From NCBI RefSeq assembly GCF_009857445.1, contig NZ_WWCN01000020.1:34611-98610 (forward strand): a stretch of 64,000 nucleotides of DNA, given 5' to 3'. Position 1 is the first letter of the stretch. Each line of letters opens with the position of its first letter. Under the pieces are notes generated by a model that ran no database searches, was not told the origin of the DNA, and saw only the letters and a list, made by a program, of their open reading frames with translations. Positions 54,893 through 63,659 of this stretch are shown here, piece by piece. The stretch comes from Duganella flavida (lineage in GTDB: Bacteria; Pseudomonadota; Gammaproteobacteria; Burkholderiales; Burkholderiaceae_D). The translations under genes and the position numbers were made by a program.

Positions 54893-55492
54893 TCAAATAC
54901 CGGCGCCGTCGTTGTTGACGCCAGTGCTGACAGCCGCAGTGCGGTTGAAGCGGCGGAACAGCGGGACTTTCTGGTCCACCGAAGCCTGATAGGTTTCGGA
55001 GAAATCGGACAGGCCTTTTAGCGCATCGTGAATGTTGCGGTCCGGGCGCGTGGTGTAGGCGTCAAAGCCCACGCGCTGCATCGAGAACAACTGGTCGCGC
55101 AGCACGTCGCCGATGGCGCGCAGTTCACCGGTCCAGCCGAGGCGCACGCGCAGGTTGTAGGCGATCGAGTAGCCACGGCCATCGGTGAATTTAGGGAAGT
55201 CGACGGCGACCACGGCGAAATTCGACAGGTCTTCTTTCAACGGTTCCGGGCGTTCATCGCTGGCGAACCAGATGCCGATTTCACCGGCGGCGGCGCGTGG
55301 CAGCAGGGCGTCGCGCTGGGCGTTCCACACGCCCACCGGCACGATCACTTTGCCCGCAGGGACAGGCAGCGCGGCGATGACGTCGGCTTCCGATTCTGCT
55401 GCAGCTTCGCCTTCAACGGCTTCTGGTGCGCGCAGTACGAACCAGCTGTCTTCAACAACTTCGCGGCCCTTGATAATCAAATTCTTAGACAT
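54893..55492 (-). CDS. DUF934 protein of the sulfite reductase operon (199 aa)
   Basis: I use ATG 55492 with GGAGAGG 6 bases upstream; ATG 55498 is too close to it. The gene overlaps the cysI 3' end by 8 bases. Motif 'VAVDFPKFTDGRGYSIAYNL' and 'RVRLGWTGELRAIGDVLRDQ' define DUF934, always next to cysI/cysH in betaproteobacteria and pseudomonads. Its role is not established; it may support electron supply to CysI. Confidence 0.9.
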   Translation of the reverse strand: MSKNLIIKGREVVEDSWFVLRAPEAVEGEAAAESEADVIAALPVPAGKVIVPVGVWNAQRDALLPRAAAGEIGIWFASDERPEPLKEDLSNFAVVAVDFPKFTDGRGYSIAYNLRVRLGWTGELRAIGDVLRDQLFSMQRVGFDAYTTRPDRNIHDALKGLSDFSETYQASVDQKVPLFRRFNRTAAVSTGVNNDGAGI

Positions 55493-57179
55493 ATTCATCC
55501 TCTCCAACCAGGCGGCCGCCTTTTTCAGCGATCGGCGTGGCGTACACAAATTCCTTGAACGGGGCGACGCCGATGCGTGCTACGCATTCGGCAAACGACT
55601 CGCCCTCAAAACGATCGCGCAGATAAACTTGCAGCAGGCGGTCGATCACTTCCGGCATTTGCAGCGCGGAGAACGATGGGCCGATGATCTTGCCGATGGC
55701 GGCCTTGTTGCCTTGGGCGCCGCCGATCGACACTTGATACCATTCGCTGCCGTCTTTATCCACGCCCAGCACGCCGATATTGCCGACGTGGTGGTGGCCG
55801 CAGGCGTTGATACAGCCGGAGATATTCAGTTCGATCTCGCCGATGTCGTGCTGGTAGTCGAGGTTATCGAAGCGCTCCGAAATGGCGGCGGCGATCGGGA
55901 TCGACTTGGCGTTGGCCAGCGAGCAGAAGTCGCCGCCAGGGCAGCAGATCATGTCGGTCAGCAGGCCGATGTTCGGGGTGGCCAGGCCGTGCGCCTTGGC
56001 TTCCTGCCACACGGCGAACAACTGCGACTGCTCGACGTCGGCCAGCACCACGTTCTGTTCGTGGGTGACGCGCAGTTCGCCGAAGCTGTAGCGGTCAGCC
56101 AGGTCGGCCATGAAGTCCATCTGTTCGGCAGTAGCGTCGCCTGGCGGCACGCCGGTCTTTTTAATCGACAGCACCACGGCAGCGTAGCCTGGCACCTTGT
56201 GCGGCTTGACGTTGCGGTTGATCCAGTTGGCGAAGGCCTTGTTGCCGTCTTGCGCGGCGACGACGTCGCTGTCTTCCAGCGTTTTGTAGGCTGGCGGTTC
56301 GAAGTAGTCGATCACGCGCTGCATCTCTTCGATGGTCAGGGTTTCAGGACCGTCTTTCAGGTCGACCCATTCTGCTTCCACCTGGCGCGAGAACTCTTCC
56401 ACGCCAATGGCTTTCAGCAGGATCTTGATACGGGCTTTGTACTTGTTGTCGCGGCGGCCGTACTGGTTATACACGCGCATCACGGCTTCGGTGTAGGTCA
56501 GCAGATGCTGCCACGGCAGGAATTCGCGGATCACGCTGCCGATGATAGGCGTACGGCCCATACCACCGCCGGCCATGAATTTGAAGCCGATTTCGCCGGC
56601 GTCATTGCGCACCACGGTTAGGCCGATGTCGTGGATGGCGATGGCAGCGCGGTCTTCCACGGCGCCATTGATGGCGACCTTGAATTTACGCGGCAGGGCG
56701 ATGAATTCCGGGTGGAAGGTCGACCACTGGCGCAGCACTTCAGCGTACGGGCGTGGATCGATGATCTCGTCGGCGGCGACGCCTGCGTACGGATCGGATG
56801 TAGTGTTGCGGATGCAGTTGCCCGAGGTCTGGATGGCGTGCATTTCCACCGAGGCCAGGTCGCTCAGGATGTCCGGGGTCTGTTCCAGCTCAATCCAGTT
56901 AAACTGGATGTTTTGACGGGTAGTGAAGTGACCATAGCCGCGGTCGTATTTGCGGGCGATATGTGCGAACATACGCATTTGCTTACTTGCTAACAGGCCG
57001 TATGGCACGGCAATACGCAGCATGTAGGCGTGACGCTGCATGTACAGGCCGTTCTGCAAGCGCAGCGGCAGGAATTCGGCTTCGGTCAGCTCATCGGACA
57101 AGCGGCGGCGTACCTGGTCGCGGTACTGGGCGATGCGCTCGCGGATGATGAGGTGGTCATACTGGTCGTATTGATACAT
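55485..57179 (-). CDS. cysI: Sulfite reductase hemoprotein CysI (564 aa)
   Basis: Six-electron reduction of sulfite to sulfide. The siroheme/[4Fe-4S] ligands are in 'CCPGGDFCSLANA' and 'NISGCINACGHHHVGNIGVL'; sulfite-binding Arg/Lys residues lie in 'HFTTRQNIQFNWIEL' and 'SGNCIRNTTSDPYAG'. The length and motifs fit the ferredoxin/unknown-donor form found where cysJ is absent; no cysJ is seen in the window. It heads the operon, reading away from cysB. Confidence 0.94.
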   Translation of the reverse strand: MYQYDQYDHLIIRERIAQYRDQVRRRLSDELTEAEFLPLRLQNGLYMQRHAYMLRIAVPYGLLASKQMRMFAHIARKYDRGYGHFTTRQNIQFNWIELEQTPDILSDLASVEMHAIQTSGNCIRNTTSDPYAGVAADEIIDPRPYAEVLRQWSTFHPEFIALPRKFKVAINGAVEDRAAIAIHDIGLTVVRNDAGEIGFKFMAGGGMGRTPIIGSVIREFLPWQHLLTYTEAVMRVYNQYGRRDNKYKARIKILLKAIGVEEFSRQVEAEWVDLKDGPETLTIEEMQRVIDYFEPPAYKTLEDSDVVAAQDGNKAFANWINRNVKPHKVPGYAAVVLSIKKTGVPPGDATAEQMDFMADLADRYSFGELRVTHEQNVVLADVEQSQLFAVWQEAKAHGLATPNIGLLTDMICCPGGDFCSLANAKSIPIAAAISERFDNLDYQHDIGEIELNISGCINACGHHHVGNIGVLGVDKDGSEWYQVSIGGAQGNKAAIGKIIGPSFSALQMPEVIDRLLQVYLRDRFEGESFAECVARIGVAPFKEFVYATPIAEKGGRLVGEDEYV

Positions 57180-57233
57180 GTATATTCTTCCTGGATAGTC
57201 GCTGATTCCCCAAACTAGCGCTAATAGTAATAA

Positions 57234-57268
57234 ACTTCGTCTTTATTCCATACGACTTAGTCTTTATT
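57234..57268. promoter_or_regulatory. 14-base direct repeat in the cysI/cysB intergenic region
   Basis: ACTTCGTCTTTATT (57234-57247) and ACTTAGTCTTTATT (57255-57268) differ at one base and start 21 bases apart, two helical turns. They would sit over the -35 of a cysI promoter whose -10 (TACTAT on the minus strand) is at 57224-57229. A CysB site is the natural guess. Confidence 0.6.
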
Positions 57269-57332
57269 TGCTTATATAAGGATTGGGCATAAGCATGGAC
57301 GCTAATAATTTTAAGATGGGCCAAGACCTGCA

Positions 57333-58274
57333 ATGAACCTTCACCAGTTGCGCTTTGTGCGCGAAGCAGTACGCCAGAATTACAATTTGACTGATGCCGC
57401 CAAGGCCCTGTTCACCTCGCAGCCGGGTGTTTCCAAGGCGATTATCGAGCTGGAAGAAGAACTGGGCGTGGATATCTTCACCCGCCACGGCAAGCGGATT
57501 CGCGGCCTGACCGAGCCGGGACGGCTGGTGCTGGAGTCGGTGGAATTGATTATGCAGGAAATCGATTCGCTCAAACGCATCGGCAAGGAATACGCGGCCC
57601 AGGACAGCGGCAGTTTCACCATCGCCACCACCCACACCCAGGCGCGCTATACGCTGCCGAAGGTGGTGCAGGCGTTTATGGTGAAGTTCCCGAAAGTAAG
57701 ATTATCGTTATTGCAAGGCAATCCACAGCAAATCGCCGAGATGGTTCAGCGCGACCAGGCTGACCTGTGCATTGCTACCGAATCGATTGCCGGTGTGACC
57801 GGGCTGGTCACTTTGCCGTGCTACCAGTGGGAGCACGTGGTGGTGGTGGCGCCCGACCATCCGCTGCTGCGCAACAAGCAGCCGACGCTGGAAGAGATCG
57901 CAGCTTTCCCGATCATCACGTATGATGGCGCCTTTGCCGGCCGCAGCAAGATCGACCACGCGTTTTCCCTGCGCGGTTTGAAGCTGGACGTGCTGCTGGA
58001 AGCCATCGACGCCGATGTGATCAAGACTTATGTGGAGTTGGGCATGGGGATTGGTATCATAGCGGGTATGGCCTTCGACGCTGAGCGCGACAAGAACCTG
58101 CGCGCCATCCCTGTGGGCCACCTGTTCGGCATGAACGTGTCGCGGGTGGCGGTCAAGCAGGGCGCCTACCTGCGCAGCTATATTTACACCTTTATCGAAC
58201 TGCTGGCCCCGACGCTCAACCGCAAGTTGATCGAACAGGCCATGAGCGGCGGAAAAGAGAACTACGAACTATAA
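57333..58274 (+). CDS. cysB: CysB-family LysR regulator (313 aa)
   Basis: The helix-turn-helix 'NYNLTDAAKALFTSQPGVSK' and the CysB-specific stretch 'TTHTQARYTLPKVVQAFMVK' identify it; the sensor domain binds O-acetylserine/N-acetylserine or related ligands. The C-terminal 'AVKQGAYLRSYIYTFIELLA' is typical of CysB/Cbl. It is divergent from cysI, so probably controls that operon from the shared region. Confidence 0.93.
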   Translation: MNLHQLRFVREAVRQNYNLTDAAKALFTSQPGVSKAIIELEEELGVDIFTRHGKRIRGLTEPGRLVLESVELIMQEIDSLKRIGKEYAAQDSGSFTIATTHTQARYTLPKVVQAFMVKFPKVRLSLLQGNPQQIAEMVQRDQADLCIATESIAGVTGLVTLPCYQWEHVVVVAPDHPLLRNKQPTLEEIAAFPIITYDGAFAGRSKIDHAFSLRGLKLDVLLEAIDADVIKTYVELGMGIGIIAGMAFDAERDKNLRAIPVGHLFGMNVSRVAVKQGAYLRSYIYTFIELLAPTLNRKLIEQAMSGGKENYEL

Positions 58275-58288
58275 AAGAAAGCATCAAC

Positions 58289-58942
58289 ATGATTACCAAC
58301 CAGTTGACACAATATTACGCCGTCAACGCGGATAACTACGACCAAGTCTATGCGCAGGAAGCGCGCTATGACGATCTGGACGACCTGCAGGAGATGGTCG
58401 CCGAGCTGTTCCAGGACCACAAGGTGCTGGAACTGGGCTGCGGCACCGCCTATTGGACCGATTTGATCTCGGAAACGGCCGAATCGGTCCACGCCACCGA
58501 TATTTCGCAGGAAATGTTGGATCTGGCCGAAACCCGTGGCCTCGACGAAGACATCGTCACGTTCGAGCAAATGGACGCCTTCAACCTGCCGGACGGTCTC
58601 GAAGGCAAGTACACGGCCGTCTTCATCGGCAATATGTGGTGCCACGTGCGCCGCGAAGACCAGGAAAAATACCTGAAAACCCTGCGCACCAAGCTGGGCA
58701 AGGACATCCTGCTGGTCATTATTGACGAGTCCTATGTCGACGGCAATTCGATGGTGATTGCCCGTACCGACCAGGAAGGCAATACCTTCCAGATCCTGAC
58801 CGCCGACGACGGCCAGCGCTACGAAATCATGAAGAATTACCTGACCGATAGCACCCTGCGCAAGCGTTTTGCCAGCAATACGCGCCAGATCCGCGTCGAG
58901 CGGCTGGAGTACTACTACCTGCTGAGCTGCCGCCTTAAATAA
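58289..58942 (+). CDS. Class I SAM-dependent methyltransferase (217 aa)
   Basis: Motif I 'VLELGCGTAYWTDLISETAE' and motif II 'VHATDISQEMLDLAET' show a Rossmann-fold methyltransferase. Neither the acceptor nor the family is clear; the acidic front ('YDDLDDLQEMVAELF') is unremarkable. It starts 14 bases after the cysB stop, so may share its transcript. A long inverted repeat begins at its last codon. Confidence 0.85.
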   Translation: MITNQLTQYYAVNADNYDQVYAQEARYDDLDDLQEMVAELFQDHKVLELGCGTAYWTDLISETAESVHATDISQEMLDLAETRGLDEDIVTFEQMDAFNLPDGLEGKYTAVFIGNMWCHVRREDQEKYLKTLRTKLGKDILLVIIDESYVDGNSMVIARTDQEGNTFQILTADDGQRYEIMKNYLTDSTLRKRFASNTRQIRVERLEYYYLLSCRLK

Positions 58943-59082
58943 GTTTTTTTCACTTGATGTTGATTTACAACAAATGATCGTTGTCACATTGTTGAAGTAA
59001 TTGATAGGCATGATTCCGGCCGTGGAATCAACACCGCAATTTTCTTTCAACCTTATGTAGAGAACATCAAGTGAAAAAACTT
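58941..59082. repeat. Long-range inverted repeat that includes the porin start codon
   Basis: TTTTTTCACTTGATGTT (58945-58961) is the exact complement of AACATCAAGTGAAAAAA (59066 region, 59063-59079); with one bulged T the pairing extends to AAG/CTT at 58941 and 59082. The right arm holds the GTG start of the porin and its first codons. The arms are about 100 bases apart. Confidence 0.8.
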
Positions 59083-60156
59083 ACTCTGGCAGCACTGATC
59101 ATCGGCGGCTTCGCTGCACAAGCTCAAGCTCAATCGAACGTGACGATCTACGGCTTGGTTGATGCCGGTATTGTTAGCGAGCGCGGTGGTGTAGCTGGCT
59201 CCGTGACCAAAGTCACCAGCGGCATTGGCGGCCAGTCCCGTCTGGGCTTCCGCGGCACCGAAGATCTGGGCAACGGTCTGTCGGCTATCTTCCAACTGGA
59301 AACCGGCTTCAAGGCGGACGATGGCTCGCTGGACAGCGCCAACACCATCTTCAACCGTCAAGCCTTCGTTGGCCTGAAAAGCAAAGATGCTGGCCAGTTG
59401 ACCATCGGCCGCCAGTACACCCCACTGTACCTGGCCCAGAGCCAAGTCGCTGACCCGTTCGGCGCTGGCTACGCTGGTTCGATCAAAAATCTGTTCCCAT
59501 CGGCTGGCGCCAACACCCGCGTCAGCAACGCGCTGGTGTACTCGACCCCAGTCATGGAAGGCTTCAGCGCGGACGCACTGTACGCCCTGGGCGAACAAGC
59601 TGGCAGCGCTTCGGCTGGCCGTCAGTTCGGCTTCGGCCTGAACTTCGCACAAGGCCCGCTGAACGCGCGTCTGGTGTACAACAACAAAAACAACGACACC
59701 GCTGCTGTTGGCGCTACCCCAGCCAAGCTGCAGGACACCGGCCGCAACACCATGTTCGCTGCTAACTACGACTTCAAAGTGGTTAAGGCCTACTTCGCTT
59801 ACGGCGCCGACAAAGGTGTGAACAGCGCTTCGCTGCCAGTGGCCAACGCTTACGGCTACACCGTAGCGCCTAAAGCCAGCCTGGACAGCAACGATCTGCT
59901 GATCGGCGCATCGATCCCCGCTGGCAACGGTTCGATCATGGCTTCGTACATTCGCAAGAACGACAAGACCGTCAACAACCAGGACGCCGATCAGTGGGCA
60001 CTGGGCTACCTTTACTCGCTGTCGAAGCGTACCCAGACCTATGTCGCTTACGCCAAGATCAAGAACAAGAACGGCGCCGGCTACACCGTTGGTAACAACA
60101 ACGAAGCTGGTAGCGGCGACAAGGCCTTCAACATCGGCCTGCGTCACTCGTTCTAA
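59071..60156 (+). CDS. Outer-membrane porin, Burkholderiales type (361 aa)
   Basis: GTG start, then signal peptide 'LIIGGFAAQAQA' and the mature opening 'QSNVTIYGLVDAGIVSERGG', standard for porin_4/OmpC-like trimers. 'SRLGFRGTEDLGNGLSAIFQ' and 'AFVGLKSKDAGQLTIGRQYT' form strands of the barrel, and the last residue is Phe ('NIGLRHSF'), the BamA recognition signal. Frequent codons suggest high expression. Its stop shares CTAA with the convergent kinase gene. Confidence 0.95.
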   Translation: MKKLTLAALIIGGFAAQAQAQSNVTIYGLVDAGIVSERGGVAGSVTKVTSGIGGQSRLGFRGTEDLGNGLSAIFQLETGFKADDGSLDSANTIFNRQAFVGLKSKDAGQLTIGRQYTPLYLAQSQVADPFGAGYAGSIKNLFPSAGANTRVSNALVYSTPVMEGFSADALYALGEQAGSASAGRQFGFGLNFAQGPLNARLVYNNKNNDTAAVGATPAKLQDTGRNTMFAANYDFKVVKAYFAYGADKGVNSASLPVANAYGYTVAPKASLDSNDLLIGASIPAGNGSIMASYIRKNDKTVNNQDADQWALGYLYSLSKRTQTYVAYAKIKNKNGAGYTVGNNNEAGSGDKAFNIGLRHSF

Positions 60157-61307
60157 GTTGTTTCCTCAGGTGGCAGCGGCAATCGGATCATGATCCGGGT
60201 GCCGCCGTCGCTGATGATGGCGATATCGCCATGTAGTGCCCAGACGCGTTCGCGCATCCCGATCAGGCCGAAGGACGATGCTTTGTCCATATCCTTTTCG
60301 GCGATGCCGCGGCCGTCATCATGGATGGTGATGTGCAAGGCCCCATCCGCGCGATACAGCGACAACACCACTTTGCGTGCCTCGGCGTGGCGGGTAATGT
60401 TGGTCAGCGCTTCCTGCGCAATGCGGAAGATGGCGGTGCTGTAGGCGTCGCCCAGTGTCAATTCCTCTTCATTGGCGTCCAGCGAGCAGGCAATGTTGTG
60501 GCGTGCCTCGAACTCATGGCGCAGGCTCTCCAGCGCAAAATACAGACCTCCCTCATCCAGTGCGCGCGGACGCAGGTTGCCGGCGATGCGACGCAGCGAG
60601 GTGATGGCCGACATCAGCAATTCATCCATGCCTTTTTGCAGCTTGCGGGCGGCGGCGCTGTGGCCGCTGTGCCGCTGTAGCAGCGCCAGGTCGCCGCGCA
60701 GGGTGGCGAGCAACTGGCCGAGATCGTCATGTAGCTCGCGCGCGATGTGCTTGCGCTCTTCTTCGCGGATGGTCTGCAGCGCTGCCGACAGTTCACGCAG
60801 CTGCGAATACGACTGCTCCAGCTGTTCCTGCACCTGCTTGCGCTCGGTAATGTCGCGCAGGATGATGGTGTAGATGCGGTTGCCGTTTTCGGCCAGCGAG
60901 GAAATCGTGCCTTCCAGTGGAAAGTGCTGGCCGCTGGCCTTGAGCCCGGTCACCGCGTAATCACTGGTGCGGCGGCCTTTCATACGCATGCGGATGCCGG
61001 TGTTACCGAAATATTGGGCGCTGCCGTTGCTGAGGTGCTGGCGCTGGTCGCGTGGGATAAATTGCGCCAGCGGGGCGCCCTGCATGGCCAGCGCGCTGGT
61101 GCCGAACATGGTGGCGGCGGCAGGATTGACCTGCAAGATGCGCTGCTGGCCATCGGTGGAAATGATGGCGTCGCTGGCGTGCTGGATGATGCCCCGGCTG
61201 CGTTTGGTAACGGCGGTGCCGCGCGCGCACTGCCAGCCCAGGCGCCACGACAGACGAGCGGTGGCGGCGGCGGCGCTGAGGAGCAAGAATGATTGGATGC
61301 GGCTCAC
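60153..61307 (-). CDS. PAS-containing NarL-type sensor histidine kinase (384 aa)
   Basis: Start codon GTG 61307 with GGGAGA 6 bases upstream. One N-terminal hydrophobic stretch, then a PAS domain (about 38-157, 'HASDAIISTDGQQRILQVNP'), a short coil, a HisKA_3 box 'HIARELHDDLGQLLATLRGD' (His193) and HATPase_c ('DDGRGIAEKDMDKASSFGLI'). HisKA_3 kinases normally pair with LuxR/NarL-type regulators, but none is adjacent; the next gene encodes a LytTR regulator with its own kinase. So it looks orphan. Confidence 0.92.
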   Translation of the reverse strand: MSRIQSFLLLSAAAATARLSWRLGWQCARGTAVTKRSRGIIQHASDAIISTDGQQRILQVNPAAATMFGTSALAMQGAPLAQFIPRDQRQHLSNGSAQYFGNTGIRMRMKGRRTSDYAVTGLKASGQHFPLEGTISSLAENGNRIYTIILRDITERKQVQEQLEQSYSQLRELSAALQTIREEERKHIARELHDDLGQLLATLRGDLALLQRHSGHSAAARKLQKGMDELLMSAITSLRRIAGNLRPRALDEGGLYFALESLRHEFEARHNIACSLDANEEELTLGDAYSTAIFRIAQEALTNITRHAEARKVVLSLYRADGALHITIHDDGRGIAEKDMDKASSFGLIGMRERVWALHGDIAIISDGGTRIMIRLPLPPEETT

Positions 61308-61399
61308 GTGAATCTCCCTGCGGCCGAGGGGCCGCGTGGAGTCACACTAATTCAGTCGCAGGAAGGGGGAGTTGATGTAACTCAGGTGTTCACATCTGT

Positions 61400-62173
61400 T
61401 CACATCTGCTTGAATAGGTGCAGGAAGCTGCGGCTGACTTCCAGCTTGTCAGGGCGGCCCTTGATCATCACCAGGTGGCGGCCGCGGATGTCGCGCGTCA
61501 CGCCTTCGATGGCGTTGACATTGACCAGAGTGGCGCGGTGGATTTGCCAGAACAGCGCAGGATCGAGCTCTTCGGCCAGGTCGCGTACCGGCTTGCGGAT
61601 CAGCGCCTCGTATTTCTCGGTCTGCACGCAGGTGTATTTTTCATCCGAACGGAAGAACAGGATTTCCTCGACCGGAATCATGCGCAAGTCCTGGCCGATG
61701 CTGGCCTGGATCCATTGCAAGTGGGCCGGCTTGGGCGCGGCGATTTTCTCGGTCAGCTGCGCCAGCATGGCGGTCACGCTGGCGTTGACGTCGGTCGCGG
61801 CCGCTGCTGCCGGCTTGTTGAAGCGGGCTTTCAGGCGGTCGACCGTGATTTGCAGGCGCTCTTGCTCAGGCGGTTTCAGCACGTAGTCGATGGCGCCACG
61901 CTCGAACGCTTCCACCGCGTAGGCATCGTAAGCAGTGACGAACACGATGATGCTCTTGTTGCCGATGACGGAGGCGGCTTCCATGCCGGTCTTGCCCGGC
62001 ATGCGGATATCGAGGAAGGTGAAGTCGGGATCGAGCTCGTCGACCAGGTCGATCGCTTCATCGCCGTTCTTGGCTTCGCCAATAATTTCCAGCTCGGGCC
62101 AGACTTGGCCGAGGCGCATGCGCAACTGGTCGCGCATCAAACGTTCATCATCTGCAATGATTGCTGTAGGCAT
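61400..62173 (-). CDS. LytTR-family response regulator (257 aa)
   Basis: Receiver domain with 'IIADDERLMRDQLRMRLGQV' and Asp55 in 'FTFLDIRMPGKTGMEAASVI', an Ala-rich linker (about 123-140), and a LytTR domain (about 155-255) with 'RSDEKYTCVQTEKYEALIRK' and 'FWQIHRATLVNVNAIEGVTR'. It is downstream of its likely kinase by 52 bases, a gap that holds three GTTTAAA repeats. A second LytS/LytTR pair occurs at 24.4-26.1 kb. Confidence 0.93.
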   Translation of the reverse strand: MPTAIIADDERLMRDQLRMRLGQVWPELEIIGEAKNGDEAIDLVDELDPDFTFLDIRMPGKTGMEAASVIGNKSIIVFVTAYDAYAVEAFERGAIDYVLKPPEQERLQITVDRLKARFNKPAAAAATDVNASVTAMLAQLTEKIAAPKPAHLQWIQASIGQDLRMIPVEEILFFRSDEKYTCVQTEKYEALIRKPVRDLAEELDPALFWQIHRATLVNVNAIEGVTRDIRGRHLVMIKGRPDKLEVSRSFLHLFKQM

Positions 62174-62194
62174 CTTGTTCGGGTGTGTTGGTGG

Positions 62195-62221
62195 TTTAAA
62201 GTTGTTTAAATTTGTTTAAAT
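62195..62221. repeat. Three GTTTAAA direct repeats at 10-base period
   Basis: GTTTAAA at 62195-62201, 62205-62211 and 62215-62221, with spacers GTT and TTT. The array fills half of the short gap between a LytS-type kinase gene and its LytTR regulator gene, 22 to 48 bases before the regulator's ATG. Confidence 0.75.
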
Positions 62222-62225
62222 AATT

Positions 62226-63539
62226 CTAACTTGATTTTGCCGCAAGCTGGTAGGGCACTTCAATGGTGACTATCACGCCGCTGGGGCTATTGGCGGCGAT
62301 CAGCAGCTGGCCCTGGTCGCCGTGCAGCAATTTAAGGCGCTCGCGGATATTGCTCAGGCCGAGGCCGGTGCCGTCGCTGGGCTTGGCGCCGAAGCCGAGG
62401 CCGTTATCGGTGACGATCACACGCAGCTTGTTGTGGGCGACGTCGGCGCGCACTTTCAGGGTGCCGCCTTCGGGCTTGCCTTCGAGGCCGTGCTTGATGG
62501 CATTTTCCACCATCGATTGCAGCATCATGGGCGGGAAGGCGGCAGTGCGCAGGCCGTCGGGGATGTCGAAATCGACGATCAGGCGCTCTTCCATGCGCAT
62601 TTTCAGCAGGTTGAGGTAGGCCACCACCATGTCGGCTTCACGGCCGAGGTTGGTAATCAGGTTGTTATCGCGCATTTGCGGCAGCACCGCGCGCAGGTAT
62701 TTAATCAGGCTGCGCTGCATGGCCGAGGCGCGCGGCGGGTCGGTTTCGATCAGGTGTTCGACCGAGGCCAGGGTATTGAACAGGAAGTGCGGCTCGACTT
62801 GCGCCTGCATGGTCTGCATCTTGGCTTCGCTGAGCTGGCGCTGCATGGATTCGCGCTCGGCGGCGGCGGTGGCGGTCTGGGTTTCCGCTTCGGCGCGTTT
62901 TTTACTGCCCATCAGGAACTTGGTGGCGAACAGGGCCAGCACCAGCAGGGTGACGAAACTCTTGAACCAGGTGGAGGCTTGGCCGTGGTAGCGGGCGACT
63001 TTCTGCTCGGCGGCGGTGTCTACCGCTTCTTCAATGGCGTTGGACAATTCCTCGCCGATTTGTGGCGGCAGGTCGATGTGGACTTCCTCGCCCGGCAGCG
63101 TCGGCAGCGACGGCACGGAGGCGGTGCCGGCCTTGCCAGCTTTGGATGGCGCGGTCGGCGCTTCAGGTGCTTCCGGGGCGGCAGGGGCTTCCGGCGCTTC
63201 CGGCGGGGCGACCGGCGCCGTGCCGTCATCGCTACTCTTATTGCGGATCTTGCCGCGCGGGTTGAAGTGAATGCCGCTATCGTCGATCAGGATATTCGTA
63301 TCACCGCTTTTGCGGTTCTGCATTTTGCTGTGCGAGTCGCGTTCGACTTCTTCCTGCACCGGATTGGACGAGAATAGTTCGTCCTGCAGGATGGAGCCGG
63401 CAATCAGCATCAGGACGGCAAACACCAGAAACTTCCACCACGACAGCTGGGTGACCCAGGTGGCGGTTACATCGAAGCCCCGATGCAGCAGGCTGCCGGC
63501 GGTCTTCAGGGTGTCTTGCACTTTAGGCGTAGGAAACAT
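62226..63539 (-). CDS. LytS-type sensor histidine kinase with Pro/Ala-rich outer domain (437 aa)
   Basis: Two membrane segments (about 34-52 and 193-210) enclose a periplasmic part of about 140 residues, including a tandem Ala-Pro-Glu stretch ('PPEAPEAPAAPEAPEAPTAP', near 112-131). After a coil ('AERESMQRQLSEAKMQTMQA') comes the acceptor box 'QAQVEPHFLFNTLASVEHLI' (His251) and HATPase with 'GLGLSNIRERLKLLHGDQGQ'. The Pro-rich spacer may act as a rigid sensor or a wall-reach element. It pairs with the LytTR regulator below. Confidence 0.92.
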   Translation of the reverse strand: MFPTPKVQDTLKTAGSLLHRGFDVTATWVTQLSWWKFLVFAVLMLIAGSILQDELFSSNPVQEEVERDSHSKMQNRKSGDTNILIDDSGIHFNPRGKIRNKSSDDGTAPVAPPEAPEAPAAPEAPEAPTAPSKAGKAGTASVPSLPTLPGEEVHIDLPPQIGEELSNAIEEAVDTAAEQKVARYHGQASTWFKSFVTLLVLALFATKFLMGSKKRAEAETQTATAAAERESMQRQLSEAKMQTMQAQVEPHFLFNTLASVEHLIETDPPRASAMQRSLIKYLRAVLPQMRDNNLITNLGREADMVVAYLNLLKMRMEERLIVDFDIPDGLRTAAFPPMMLQSMVENAIKHGLEGKPEGGTLKVRADVAHNKLRVIVTDNGLGFGAKPSDGTGLGLSNIRERLKLLHGDQGQLLIAANSPSGVIVTIEVPYQLAAKSS

Positions 63540-63659
63540 GAACGGCTTTCACTTTCACTCTTAACATGAAGCAAGTGTACCCAGCATCGCCTTGGGAAGC
63601 CATGCGATTGCGACAGTCTGCAAAAAATGGGGATTAGACGGTAATTGCAAAAGAAGGGC

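Noticed and set aside
63171..63210. Ala/Pro/Glu repeats in the kinase as a tandem DNA repeat or assembly artefact
   Set aside because: The repeat keeps frame and composition inside an intact kinase gene and fits a periplasmic spacer.
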